DNA from: Chlamydiota bacterium
GTDB taxonomy: Bacteria; Chlamydiota; Chlamydiia; Chlamydiales; Rhabdochlamydiaceae
DNA length: 64,000 bases
NCBI GenBank assembly: GCA_021772335.1
Contig: JAJFMD010000006.1
Location: 62,001 to 126,000 of the forward strand
Direction: 5' to 3'
Every line of letters starts with the position of its first letter. Position 1 is the first letter of the stretch. A program made the position numbers and the translations under genes. The notes under the pieces were generated by a model, which saw only the letters and a list, made by a program, of their open reading frames with translations, was not told where the DNA came from and did no database searches. Below, in pieces: positions 26,753 to 35,334 of the stretch.

Positions 26753-27520
26753 ATGCAAAGCGCTCTTAAGATTGAACAGCTCACAGTTTATTACGATAAG
26801 GAGCCGGTCTTATGGGATATTAATCTAAACATTCCCAAAGGGAGCCTTGTAGGGATTCTCGGTCCAAATGGAGCGGGGAAAAGCACTTTGTTTAAGGCTC
26901 TTGTTAACTTGCTAAAACCTCTTTCGGGAAAAATCACATTTTTTGGAAAATCTTTTAATCAAATGCGAAAACGCATTGCTTATGTGCCCCAACGAAGCGA
27001 AGTGGACTGGGACTTTCCTGTCTGTGTGATTGATGTTGTATTGATGGGCGCTTATCGAGAAAAAAGTCTCTTTCACCGTGTGCGAGCCGCTGATCGTCAG
27101 CGAGCACTTAGCTGTTTAAAGCAGCTCGGTATTGATCATCTAGCAGGCTCTCAAATTAGCGAGCTCTCCGGGGGGCAACAACAGCGCGTTTTCCTCGCGC
27201 GCTCTTTAATGCAAGATGCTGATATTTATCTTCTCGATGAACCTTTTGCCGCAATTGATCTTTCTACAGAGAAATTAATCATCGAGCTACTGAAGAAATT
27301 GCAAAGAGAGGGAAAGACAATTTTAATTATTCACCACGATCTGAGTAATGTCAGTGACTATTTTGATTGGGTGATGATTTTAAACCGTGCTTTAATTAGT
27401 TGCGGAACTCTCAAAGAGGCCTTTACTAAAAAAACATTAGCACGCGCTTATGGCAAGCATGCGAGTTTGCTTGAAGAGGCGACAAAAATCTCTCAGCAGC
27501 AAACTCATGGAATGCGCTAA
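26753..27520 (+). CDS. ytgB: ABC transporter ATP-binding protein YtgB
   Basis: A 255-residue ATPase: Walker A GILGPNGAGKST, Q-loop YVPQRSEVDWDFP (the family's PQR-x-x-x-D-W-x-F-P mark of metal-importing ABC systems), signature LSGGQQQR, Walker B IYLLDEPF and His-switch IIHHD. It begins directly after the ytgA stop, and its last base is the first base of ytgC. Powers metal import through YtgC and YtgD. Matches CT068. Confidence 0.95.
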   Translation: MQSALKIEQLTVYYDKEPVLWDINLNIPKGSLVGILGPNGAGKSTLFKALVNLLKPLSGKITFFGKSFNQMRKRIAYVPQRSEVDWDFPVCVIDVVLMGAYREKSLFHRVRAADRQRALSCLKQLGIDHLAGSQISELSGGQQQRVFLARSLMQDADIYLLDEPFAAIDLSTEKLIIELLKKLQREGKTILIIHHDLSNVSDYFDWVMILNRALISCGTLKEAFTKKTLARAYGKHASLLEEATKISQQQTHGMR

Positions 27521-28845
27521 TGCTCTACTCTTTTGCCGATTATTTTACAGATCCTCTTTTGCGCGCTTCAACACTTGGCAGTATGTTAATGGGACTCTGC
27601 AGCGCTTTAATCGGTGTGATTGCTCTTGTTAAAAGACGTGCATTAATTGGTGAAGCACTTTCTCATGCTTGTTATCCAGGTGTTGTCATTGGTGCTCTTA
27701 TTGCAGCGAATTTTGCCTTTTTTGCAGAAAAAATTCCGCTTCTGACTCTTTTAATCACCTCCTTTATCACTTCTTTTGGTGCGTTGATCTTTATTGAAGT
27801 GCTTAAACGTTTTTTACGTGTTAAAGACGATGCTGCTCTTTGCTTTTGTTTAGCGAGTTTTTTTGGGCTAGGAGTATTGCTTGCAAGTCGTATGCAATTT
27901 TCACATCCTCTTTGGTATCAAAAAGCGCAGGTTTTTCTCTATGGACAAGCCGCAACTCTCACAGATAGTCACGTTATTCTCTATGCGGTGTTAACCCTAA
28001 TTTCTCTGCTGTTTATTACACTGTTTTTCCGCACGCTGCTTTTGACAACCTTTGATCGCTCATATGCATTTACTAGGGGGCTTAATGTTCTTGCTATTGA
28101 TCTGCTCACCTTTGCTTTAATCACGCTTGCTGTCGTCATAGGCATTCGCAGCGTTGGTTTAGTTTTGATGTCTGGGATGTTAATCAGTCCGGCAGTTGCC
28201 GCTAGACAACTCACTGATAATTTTAAAAAACTTCTTTTTATCTCAGCTGTAATTGGAGTCGTAAGCGCTTATATTGGCAATCTTCTTTCTCTTGAGATAC
28301 CTGCCTATTTCAATCTCTCTTTATCTCTGCCTACAGGCCCTCTCATTATGCTTGTCGCTTCTTTCTTTGCCTTTAGCGCACTGCTTTTTGCTCCGAAGCG
28401 TGGAGTCGTGATTCGCTTTTTTCGAATGCTCTCTTTCAAAAAACGCTGCCACAGAGAAAACGTGTTAAAAGATTTTTGTCGGCAATGCAATTGCTGTCCT
28501 CTGAGTTATGATGCGATCCGCAAGCGCCATCATCTTTCCTATTTTGCAACATTTTTTCTTTTGTCAAGCCTACGTTGGGAAGGGTGGGTAGAAAAAATTG
28601 AAAAACGTTATCAATTAACAGAAAGTGGAAAACAACGCTCTTTGCGCATTATTCGCCTTCATAGACTTTGGGAAGTATATCTCGTCGATTATCTCGGTCA
28701 AGATGATAAACAGGTGCATCCTTTTGCTGAAAAGATGGAGCATATTTTAACTCCAGAGTTGGAGGAAGAACTCACCGAACTACTTAACGATCCAAAATTT
28801 GATCCTCATCACAAACCGATACCAGCAAAACAGGGGAGTGTGTGA
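27520..28845 (+). CDS. ytgC: Metal ABC permease fused to a DtxR-like repressor domain (YtgCR)
   Basis: A 441-residue fusion. Residues ~15-290 form an ABC-3 permease with about eight membrane segments (for example RRALIGEALSHACYPGV and AVVIGIRSVGLVLMSGMLI). After ~300 comes a soluble domain: a winged-helix-like stretch (HHLSYFATFFLLSSLRWEGWVEK) and the DtxR metal-binding dimer helix LHRLWEVYLVDYLG, HPFAEKMEHIL and DPHHKPIP. In C. trachomatis CT069 the same fusion is cut to free the iron-dependent repressor YtgR. The segment around 295-320 (KKRCHRENVLKDFC) is where a cut would be expected. A Cys-rich patch CRQCNCCP is notable. Probably autoregulates this operon. Confidence 0.92.
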   Translation: MLYSFADYFTDPLLRASTLGSMLMGLCSALIGVIALVKRRALIGEALSHACYPGVVIGALIAANFAFFAEKIPLLTLLITSFITSFGALIFIEVLKRFLRVKDDAALCFCLASFFGLGVLLASRMQFSHPLWYQKAQVFLYGQAATLTDSHVILYAVLTLISLLFITLFFRTLLLTTFDRSYAFTRGLNVLAIDLLTFALITLAVVIGIRSVGLVLMSGMLISPAVAARQLTDNFKKLLFISAVIGVVSAYIGNLLSLEIPAYFNLSLSLPTGPLIMLVASFFAFSALLFAPKRGVVIRFFRMLSFKKRCHRENVLKDFCRQCNCCPLSYDAIRKRHHLSYFATFFLLSSLRWEGWVEKIEKRYQLTESGKQRSLRIIRLHRLWEVYLVDYLGQDDKQVHPFAEKMEHILTPELEEELTELLNDPKFDPHHKPIPAKQGSV

Positions 28846-29813
28846 TGAATCCTTATTCCCATCTAAATTTCTTTCAAGTGATTTCACTATTTTGTAAACG
28901 CAGTTTTCTTTTCCTCACAGGACAGCTCTCATTAAGCAATATCGCTTCCGATGAACTGCAAATTTATACATTAATTTTAATCAGTGCTGCTTGCGTGCTT
29001 GTTGGTACATTTCTTGTTTTGCGCAGAATGGCGATGCTCGCCAATTCGTTATCTCACACGATTCTATTTGGCCTTGTCATCGCATTTTTGCTTTTTAAGC
29101 CGCAAGGGTTGAACATCGACTTTAAAATTCTGATTATTGCAGCTCTTCTCAGCGGTATCTGCACAGCACTCTTTACTGGACTTTTGACCTCCCGTTTTAA
29201 GCTTCAGGAAGATGCGAGCATTGGTCTTATCTTTACGACGTTCTTTGCTTTAGGCATTCTTTTGATCACTCTTTTCACGCGCAATGTGCATATTGGTGTT
29301 GAGGTTATTACCGGAAATGTCGATGCATTACATCGCGATGATCTGATTCTCTCTAGCCGCATTTTTCTGCTCAACTTTGGAATCATCGCTCTTTGCTACC
29401 GTCCATTAAAAATTTTAGCTTTTGATAGTACGTATGCTGCGACAATTGGCATTCCATGCACCTTTTTTCACTATCTACTTATGCTTCTTATCTCTTGTAC
29501 AGCTATAGCAGCATTTCGTGCCGTTGGAGTGCTTCTTGTTCTCGCTCTTTTGACCGGGCCCGTTCTTTTTGCACGCTTATTCACCCATCGTCTTTTCACG
29601 TTAATGTGTCTCGGTTTGCTCATATCAACGATCTTGAGTATTGTTTCTGTTGCTCTTTCTCGTCATTTACTCTCTTATTACCAAATGCCAGTTGCGACAT
29701 CTGGTTTAATGGTGACTCTTCTCGCTTTGAGCTACAGTATTGCAGCCCTATTTAAATTAATGATTAAAGGACAGAGGAAGGTTGACTTTAAGGAGCACTC
29801 CCAACGATCATGA
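28845..29813 (+). CDS. ytgD: Metal ABC permease YtgD
   Basis: A 322-residue ABC-3 permease with about eight to nine membrane segments and the family marks RRMAMLANSLSHTILFG and AFRAVGVLLVLALLTGP. I use ATG 28845, whose first base is the last of the ytgC stop (TGATG); a GTG at 28842 is possible. Pairs with the permease part of YtgC. Its stop overlaps the dxr ATG. Matches CT070. Confidence 0.92.
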   Translation: MNPYSHLNFFQVISLFCKRSFLFLTGQLSLSNIASDELQIYTLILISAACVLVGTFLVLRRMAMLANSLSHTILFGLVIAFLLFKPQGLNIDFKILIIAALLSGICTALFTGLLTSRFKLQEDASIGLIFTTFFALGILLITLFTRNVHIGVEVITGNVDALHRDDLILSSRIFLLNFGIIALCYRPLKILAFDSTYAATIGIPCTFFHYLLMLLISCTAIAAFRAVGVLLVLALLTGPVLFARLFTHRLFTLMCLGLLISTILSIVSVALSRHLLSYYQMPVATSGLMVTLLALSYSIAALFKLMIKGQRKVDFKEHSQRS

Positions 29814-30976
29814 GCAAAAAAGAGGAAAAGCTATTGAATAAAAAACGTCTTGCGATACTTGGAAGCACAGGTTCAATTGGCACTAGCACGCTTGAAATTG
29901 CTGCGCGTTATCATACTGAAATTGAAGTGTGTGCTCTTGCTGCTAAAAGCAATATTGACAAACTAGAAATTCAAGCTAAACAGTTTTCTCCTAAGTTGAT
30001 CGCAGTTTTCGATCCTGAAAAAGCTGCCGAGCTGCAAAAACGTCTACCTCACATTGCTATTGTCTCTGGATTAGAAGGACTTAACGAAGTTGCGACGTAT
30101 CATGCGGCAAACTTTGTAATGTCTGCTATGACTGGCTCGATTGGCATTGTTCCTACCGCACGAGCCATTGAATCTGGTAAAGACATTGGTCTTGCTAACA
30201 AAGAAGTACTTGTTGCCGCTGGAGAATACATCACAAAACTTGCTAAAAAGCACAATGTTGCACTGCTTCCTGTTGATAGCGAGCTTTGTGCGCTCTTTCA
30301 GTGTCTTAATAATGAGGATATTAATAGTGTTAATCGCTTAATTCTCACTGCCTCTGGAGGACCTTTCCGCGAATATCCTGCTGAAAAACTCTATGCAATG
30401 ACTGCAGAAGAAGCTGTTATACACCCAACCTGGCACATGGGGGCAAAGGTGAGCATTGATTGCTCAACTTTGATAAATAAAGGTTTTGAGGTGATGGAGG
30501 CGTATTGGCTTTTTAATGTACCAATCGAGAAGATCGATGTTGTTGTCCACCCTCAGAGCAAAATCCACAGCATGGTTGAATATTGTGATGGAGCAATTTT
30601 GGCTCAAATATATGAACCCGATATGAAAGTGCCGATTCTCTATTCATTGACCTACCCAGAGCGCTTGCCAGGATTTAGCGCTCCTTTTGATTTTACAAAG
30701 GCGCAGTCTTTAGAGTTCTTTCCTCCCGATTATGACAAGTTTTTTTGTTTAAAACTTGCCTTCGATGCCCTCAAAATGGGTGGAAGTGCTCCCTGTTATC
30801 TCAATGCAATTAACGAAGTTCTCGTTGAACGATTCATCGATAAAGAGATTACTTGGGGCGATATTGGAGCTTCTATTGCAAAATTAATGGCTCAGCACGA
30901 TGTAAAAAAAGATTTAACGCTAGATGCGATTCTCGATATAGATCGTCAAGCGCGGATTGCTGCAGCACAGATCTAG
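29810..30976 (+). CDS. dxr: 1-deoxy-D-xylulose 5-phosphate reductoisomerase
   Basis: A 388-residue enzyme of the MEP isoprenoid pathway, converting DXP and NADPH to 2-C-methyl-D-erythritol 4-phosphate. NADPH fold: LAILGSTGSIGTSTLEI; active-site motifs LLPVDSELCALFQCL, LTASGGPFRE, HPTWHMGAKVSIDCSTLINKG split by the flexible loop, and HPQSKIHSMVEY. Catalytic Glu/Asp and the fosmidomycin-binding His are in place. Starts by ATGA overlap with ytgD, an arrangement kept from CT070-CT071, so isoprenoid synthesis may follow metal-responsive control. Confidence 0.96.
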   Translation: MSKKEEKLLNKKRLAILGSTGSIGTSTLEIAARYHTEIEVCALAAKSNIDKLEIQAKQFSPKLIAVFDPEKAAELQKRLPHIAIVSGLEGLNEVATYHAANFVMSAMTGSIGIVPTARAIESGKDIGLANKEVLVAAGEYITKLAKKHNVALLPVDSELCALFQCLNNEDINSVNRLILTASGGPFREYPAEKLYAMTAEEAVIHPTWHMGAKVSIDCSTLINKGFEVMEAYWLFNVPIEKIDVVVHPQSKIHSMVEYCDGAILAQIYEPDMKVPILYSLTYPERLPGFSAPFDFTKAQSLEFFPPDYDKFFCLKLAFDALKMGGSAPCYLNAINEVLVERFIDKEITWGDIGASIAKLMAQHDVKKDLTLDAILDIDRQARIAAAQI

Positions 30977-31031
30977 CTTAAAATGATAATACCCGTTAAA
31001 CTAACCCCTTAGTAATGAGATAGGTTGACTT

Positions 31032-32954
31032 ATGGCTTTCCAAATTCTTTATTTCCTTTTAGCAATGTTTGCACTCGGTCTTTTGATCTTTATTCACGAG
31101 CTTGGCCACTACTTCATGGCGCGCCATGTTGGTATGACCGTTGAAGCGTTTGCGATAGGTTTTGGTAAGCCGTTGATTTCTTGGGAGCGCAAAGGCGTGA
31201 AATGGCAGCTCTGCGTTCTTCCTTTTGGCGGATATGTGCGTATTAAGGGAATGGATAAGGGGAAAGACGAGAGAAAAGATCTCCATGAAATTCCTGATGG
31301 TTACTTTGGTAAAAAGCCTCTTGATCGTATTAAAGTCGCTTTGATGGGACCTGTTGTCAACATTGTCTTCGCTTTCTTAGCTTTTTCTGCAATCTGGATC
31401 AGCGGAGGTCGCAATAAACCTTTTCAAGAGTACAACAGCATCGCTGGCTGGATTGATCCTTCCTCAGAACTTTACGAAAAAGGAATTCGTCCTGGTGATG
31501 TGATCACGAAGTATGACGGACGTGATTTTGAGGGGATGAACAGCTTAAAGTACGCAGCTCTTACCAGCAGCTCAGAAGGAAATGTCAAAGGATTTAAAGT
31601 TGACTATAGCGCAAATACAGAAACTCCTTTTGACTATACTGTTGAAACGTATCCCTTCCCCAACTCAATTGATAGCAATATTCGCACATTTGGTATGCTC
31701 ACTCCAGCGCGCTATCTGATCTATAATACTCTACCAGATGGCGTTGAAAATCCAATCGCTGCAAATTCCCCCATGGTAAATAGCGGTATTGAATATGGCG
31801 ATCGTATTCTTTGGGCTAATGGCGAGCTTATTTTTTCCGCAGATCAACTCAACAATATCCTCAATAGCGATCAAGTACATGTCACTTTTGAGCGTAGCGG
31901 TCAACGCTATCAAACCCGCTTACCTCGCATTGCTTTAAATGACCTGCGCCTTGCTCCCAATGAGCGCGGAGAATTAGAAGATCAAGCTCTCTATGCTAAT
32001 CTTAATTCAGCTACCTTTGCGACGATTCCCTATCAGATATCTAATGATCTTGTTGTCGATCGCTCCATTGTCTATATCGATGATATTGCAGAAGAACACA
32101 CATTTAGTTCTCCCGATCAAATTGCTATGCAGCCAGGTGATCGCATCATCGCTGTAAATGGAGCTTCAATTGCACATCCTAAAGAGCTGCTCTCGCATAT
32201 GCAAAACAAACAGGTGCAGATCATTGTTCAGCGCCAGAAAGAACGTCCCATCCTCTCTTGGAAAACCGTAAACAGTCAGTTCAATCACGAGATTGATTGG
32301 AACGAGTTTCAGCAGCTTGCCGCTGCTGTGGGAGATCCATCGGCACCACGACAGCTTGGTAACCTAGCTTTGCTAAAACCCGTCACACCAGTGCCTCTAC
32401 AGTCTATACTCACAGAAGAACAAAACCAAAAAATGGCCCAGCAACAAAGTGAGCTAGAAGCAATAGAAAATCCAGCTGAACAGGCTCTAGCCCTTAAAGC
32501 ATTTAATGAGGGAAAAAACAGACTCGTTCTCAATATTCAATTGCAAGATCGCGTTGTGAAATACAACCCAACTCCCTTGGTCCTATTTAGCAATGTGCTC
32601 AGTGATATGGCGCACACTCTAAAATCGCTATTCACCGGTAACCTTCATCCTAAGTGGATGTCAGGTCCCGTTGGTATTATGCAAGTATTGCACCACGGTT
32701 GGTCAATTGGTATTAACGAAGCGCTCTATTACATTGCCCTAATCAGCCTCAATCTCGGCGTGCTTAATCTGCTTCCATTGCCTGTATTAGATGGTGGACA
32801 CATCTGCTTTGCCCTCTATGAGCAATTCACACGCAAAAAAGTCAAAGCAAAAGTGATGGAGAGACTCGTTGTAGCCTTCTTCATTCTCTTAGTTAGCCTA
32901 GGCCTCTATGTCACCTACCAAGACATCTTCCGCCTCGTCAAAACTCTGTTCTAA
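31032..32954 (+). CDS. rseP: Site-2 protease RseP (YaeL) with long PDZ region
   Basis: A 640-residue intramembrane zinc protease. The zinc site HELGH lies in the first membrane segment (~22-26), the second ligand motif is NLLPLPVLDGGH near 580, and four membrane segments are visible. Between them are two PDZ-like regions (around GIRPGDVITKYDGRDF and MQPGDRIIAVNGASI), with a long spacer that makes it ~190 residues longer than the E. coli protein, as in other chlamydiae. It cuts membrane-embedded substrates and could be the enzyme for YtgCR-type processing, though this is speculation. Matches CT072. A terminator follows. Confidence 0.94.
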   Translation: MAFQILYFLLAMFALGLLIFIHELGHYFMARHVGMTVEAFAIGFGKPLISWERKGVKWQLCVLPFGGYVRIKGMDKGKDERKDLHEIPDGYFGKKPLDRIKVALMGPVVNIVFAFLAFSAIWISGGRNKPFQEYNSIAGWIDPSSELYEKGIRPGDVITKYDGRDFEGMNSLKYAALTSSSEGNVKGFKVDYSANTETPFDYTVETYPFPNSIDSNIRTFGMLTPARYLIYNTLPDGVENPIAANSPMVNSGIEYGDRILWANGELIFSADQLNNILNSDQVHVTFERSGQRYQTRLPRIALNDLRLAPNERGELEDQALYANLNSATFATIPYQISNDLVVDRSIVYIDDIAEEHTFSSPDQIAMQPGDRIIAVNGASIAHPKELLSHMQNKQVQIIVQRQKERPILSWKTVNSQFNHEIDWNEFQQLAAAVGDPSAPRQLGNLALLKPVTPVPLQSILTEEQNQKMAQQQSELEAIENPAEQALALKAFNEGKNRLVLNIQLQDRVVKYNPTPLVLFSNVLSDMAHTLKSLFTGNLHPKWMSGPVGIMQVLHHGWSIGINEALYYIALISLNLGVLNLLPLPVLDGGHICFALYEQFTRKKVKAKVMERLVVAFFILLVSLGLYVTYQDIFRLVKTLF

Positions 32955-33049
32955 AGACAATGATAAGATCAAACTTATGATTATCATTTTCTAAAAGCTA
33001 ATCATAGGTCTTATCAGAAATTGAAGCTGCATATTTCAAATAGCCTAAA

Positions 33050-33084
33050 CAAAAAAGCCGGTACGTTTGCTTGCCGGCTTTTTT
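33050..33084 (+). terminator. Bidirectional terminator between rseP and F-box gene 1
   Basis: AAAAAAGCCGG and CCGGCTTTTTT pair around a short loop (TACGTTTGCTTG). Both rseP and the convergent F-box gene end here, so it can act on both strands. Confidence 0.85.
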
Positions 33085-33085
33085 G

Positions 33086-34123
33086 TTATTCATTGGGCTC
33101 TGCATAAAAATCTATATCGTCGTTATCAGAGAATGGAGAAGCAGAACCCCTATAACTATGATCATCATCAGAGTTGGGGATGGGAGAAGCAGAATTAGTT
33201 GTTGTATCAGTGTTCAAGTATGCGTTCATTAGTTTGTTTGTGTAAAATTCAGTCATTCGTGTTCTAGTTTCTTCAGATATTATTCGTTGTTCAAGAGGTA
33301 GTTTTAGCCACCAATTAAAGGAATGAATGGAGGAATCGTTATCAGGAGAGAAGACTGATGGTATGGCAAGAGCATCCATAATATTTCGAGGATATGTTGT
33401 GGTTTCTCTATCTTGAGGATGTGGTATGAAACCTACTTGGCGACAAGGTGTTGAACCATCCTCAATTTTAGCAAATTCAAAAGGTAAAATACTTGGGTGC
33501 GTCGTGTTAAAGGAAGACTGTGGTACTCTGATAAATAAAAATACACATGTGCTTCCTACTTGTTTCATGATAGGAGCTGTTGGATGAAAATCTTCATATT
33601 TTAAACTCGTTCGATCGAGTAAATAATTGCTTAAGGTTTTGCCACTGCTGTCGGTTGTAGTGTAATATCTAAATAGATTATTAAATTCTTCAATTGGAGA
33701 AAAACTTGGGATCATCGGACTTTGTAAACTTGGAATATTGTATTCAATATTAAAGACGCCTCCTAAATCTCTGATAATAGAAGGTTCCAAAAACGCCTCA
33801 TATTTTTCAGTCAAAGTCGTTTTTTCTTTGTGCATTCGTTGATAAACAGCTTTTTGAGGCTCTTGAGGTCCTATTTCTGGGTGATAGCGCTCATATACTT
33901 CTTGTGGGAAATCTCGCTTTTGAAGCTTTATCCAAAGACTATCTTGATTGGTAGCGATACGCCATGCCCGATTTACACCAGCCATAGCAGGAATAGTCTC
34001 TAGATGACAAATGGCTAGAATATTCTCCATAATTTCAGGAGAGATTTTTTCCCCATGAGGAGCGGTAAACTCAAAAAATGATGGTGGAGTTTTTTGATTA
34101 GTTACTGCTGTAGATGTGCTCAT
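33086..34123 (-). CDS. F-box protein with LGG-type C-terminal domain, copy 1
   Basis: A 345-residue protein. Residues ~26-72 are an F-box: ISPEIMENILAICHL, then AGVNRAWRIATNQDSLWIKLQ (the typical P-E-x-x-x-x-I, V-x-R-x-W and L-W-x-x-L spacing). F-boxes bind Skp1 and bring targets to the host SCF ubiquitin ligase; bacteria use them only in effectors. A charged linker (75-110) leads to IIRDLGGVFNIEYNIP (~116-131), YEDFHPTAPIMKQV (~176-189) and CVFLFIRV (~193-200), which mirror the LGG, YExIDP-TEISIS and FVIFxxKR marks of the array at 1779-10806. The tail is acidic and Ser-rich. Polar N-terminus suits type III secretion. Confidence 0.85.
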   Translation of the reverse strand: MSTSTAVTNQKTPPSFFEFTAPHGEKISPEIMENILAICHLETIPAMAGVNRAWRIATNQDSLWIKLQKRDFPQEVYERYHPEIGPQEPQKAVYQRMHKEKTTLTEKYEAFLEPSIIRDLGGVFNIEYNIPSLQSPMIPSFSPIEEFNNLFRYYTTTDSSGKTLSNYLLDRTSLKYEDFHPTAPIMKQVGSTCVFLFIRVPQSSFNTTHPSILPFEFAKIEDGSTPCRQVGFIPHPQDRETTTYPRNIMDALAIPSVFSPDNDSSIHSFNWWLKLPLEQRIISEETRTRMTEFYTNKLMNAYLNTDTTTNSASPIPNSDDDHSYRGSASPFSDNDDIDFYAEPNE

Positions 34124-34197
34124 TTGATTCCTAAGTGTTATTTGTTTTAATAAGAATAATTACAACACATTAACTATTATTATAAAATTAAAGGATA

Positions 34198-34233
34198 AAA
34201 TAAAGCCGATAAGGGGGATTACCGGCTTTATTT
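34198..34233 (-). terminator. Terminator after F-box gene 2
   Basis: AAATAAAGCCG and CGGCTTTATTT with an imperfect inner stem (ATAAGGGGGATTAC). Related in sequence to the hairpins at 35293 and 36393, so it belongs to the duplicated unit. Confidence 0.8.
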
Positions 34234-34235
34234 GC

Positions 34236-35201
34236 TTATGCATATTCACTTGTTCTCTTATCCTGAATTGCTAGTTGAATTTCAGAAGTTATGCTGGGGC
34301 GATTTGTGATTAGCCAATTAACTGTTAAGCGTTCAGTGCTAGGACCAAAGCGCAAAGGAAGGCTGACTACACCTTGATCCGCACCTTGAGCAATAATAGC
34401 GGTTAGATCTTCAGAATGGGGGATAAAACCTATGGTAGCACAGATATTTGAACAGTTATCTGGACTTAAAGTACTGCTTATAGCTCTAGGAGGAAAGAAG
34501 ATGGGCAATATGACAGGATGTCTTGTATTGATACCTTCGCTTGCTTCATCGTCTGCTTCATCGTCTGTTTCATCGTCTACACCAATGCAAAATGAATCTA
34601 CTTTTACAAATAACCACATATGATCAGCTCCAACTTGCTTAGAGATAGGAGCGTCAGGAAAGAGTGCGTACTGATGAACGTTTTGGGCTATCAAAATGCT
34701 AGGTAAACCAGTTTGATCTGTCAGCAATGGAAGTAGTTCAGTTTGGAGATCTGTTTCAGATTGAAGATTCATGGGGTTAAATGGGCCATTCAAGAGACGA
34801 ACTGCAGTATAGTTTGGGATATTATGTTCAATTGCAAACACACCACCGAGATCACGGACTAATGAAGGATTGAGGAATTTGTTGTATTTCGTTTGTAAGT
34901 CTTTCTTTTCCTCATGCATACGTTGATAAACAGCCCTTGGAGTTTCTTGAGGTCCTATTTCTGGATGATGTTGATCATAGACTTCTTGTGGGAAATCGCG
35001 CTTTTGAAGTTTTACCCAAAGACTATCTTGATTGGTAGCGTTACGCCATGCCCGATTTACACCAGCCATAGCAGGAATCCTCTTTAGATCACAAAATCTT
35101 AGAATATGCTCCGCAATTTCAGGAGAGATTTTTTCCCCATGAGGAGCGGTGAACTCAAAAAATGATGCTGGAGCTTGTGTTACAGAAGTAGTTGTACTCA
35201 T
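34236..35201 (-). CDS. F-box protein with LGG-type C-terminal domain, copy 2
   Basis: A 321-residue paralogue of the neighbouring F-box genes. F-box at ~23-68 (ISPEIAEHILRFCDL, AGVNRAWRNATNQDSLWVKLQ). C-terminal domain begins LVRDLGGVFAIEHNIPNY and continues with FPDAPISKQVGADHMWLFVKV and HPVILPIFFPP. Differs from copy 3 mainly by an acidic expansion (DETDDEADDEASE) made by a 12-base tandem repeat at 34543-34578. Closely related to copy 3 over its whole length. Probable secreted effector acting through host Skp1; inference from the F-box only. Confidence 0.85.
   Translation of the reverse strand: MSTTTSVTQAPASFFEFTAPHGEKISPEIAEHILRFCDLKRIPAMAGVNRAWRNATNQDSLWVKLQKRDFPQEVYDQHHPEIGPQETPRAVYQRMHEEKKDLQTKYNKFLNPSLVRDLGGVFAIEHNIPNYTAVRLLNGPFNPMNLQSETDLQTELLPLLTDQTGLPSILIAQNVHQYALFPDAPISKQVGADHMWLFVKVDSFCIGVDDETDDEADDEASEGINTRHPVILPIFFPPRAISSTLSPDNCSNICATIGFIPHSEDLTAIIAQGADQGVVSLPLRFGPSTERLTVNWLITNRPSITSEIQLAIQDKRTSEYA
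34543..34578 (-). repeat. Three tandem 12-base units inside F-box gene 2
   Basis: The plus strand reads GCTTCATCGTCT twice and GTTTCATCGTCT once in direct succession; the same place in F-box gene 3 has a single unit. Each unit adds D-E-A-D or D-E-T-D to an acidic loop. Length change by slippage keeps the frame. Confidence 0.85.
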
Positions 35202-35266
35202 TTGATTCCTAAGTATTATTTGTTTTAATAAGAATAATTATAACATATTAATTGTTTTTATAAAAT

Positions 35267-35310
35267 TATAAAAATAATTTTAATTTAAGGGTAAAATAAA
35301 GCCGATAAGG
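35267..35310. repeat. 44-base duplicated block, copy A
   Basis: These 44 bases are identical to 36361-36404. Each block includes the first half of a TAAAGCCGATAAGG hairpin and lies upstream of an F-box gene, showing that the promoter region and the adjoining terminator were duplicated together with the gene. Confidence 0.9.
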
Positions 35311-35332
35311 GGGGCCTTACCGGTTTTATTTT
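35293..35332 (-). terminator. Terminator after F-box gene 3
   Basis: AAAATAAAGCCGATAAGG and CCTTACCGGTTTTATTTT pair imperfectly around GGGG; T-rich end on the minus strand. A sequence relative of the dnaK terminator at 36393. Confidence 0.8.
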
Positions 35333-35334
35333 GC

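Noticed and set aside
34543-34578. Possible CRISPR-like repeats
   Set aside because: Twelve-base units without spacers within a coding frame; no cas gene anywhere in the window.
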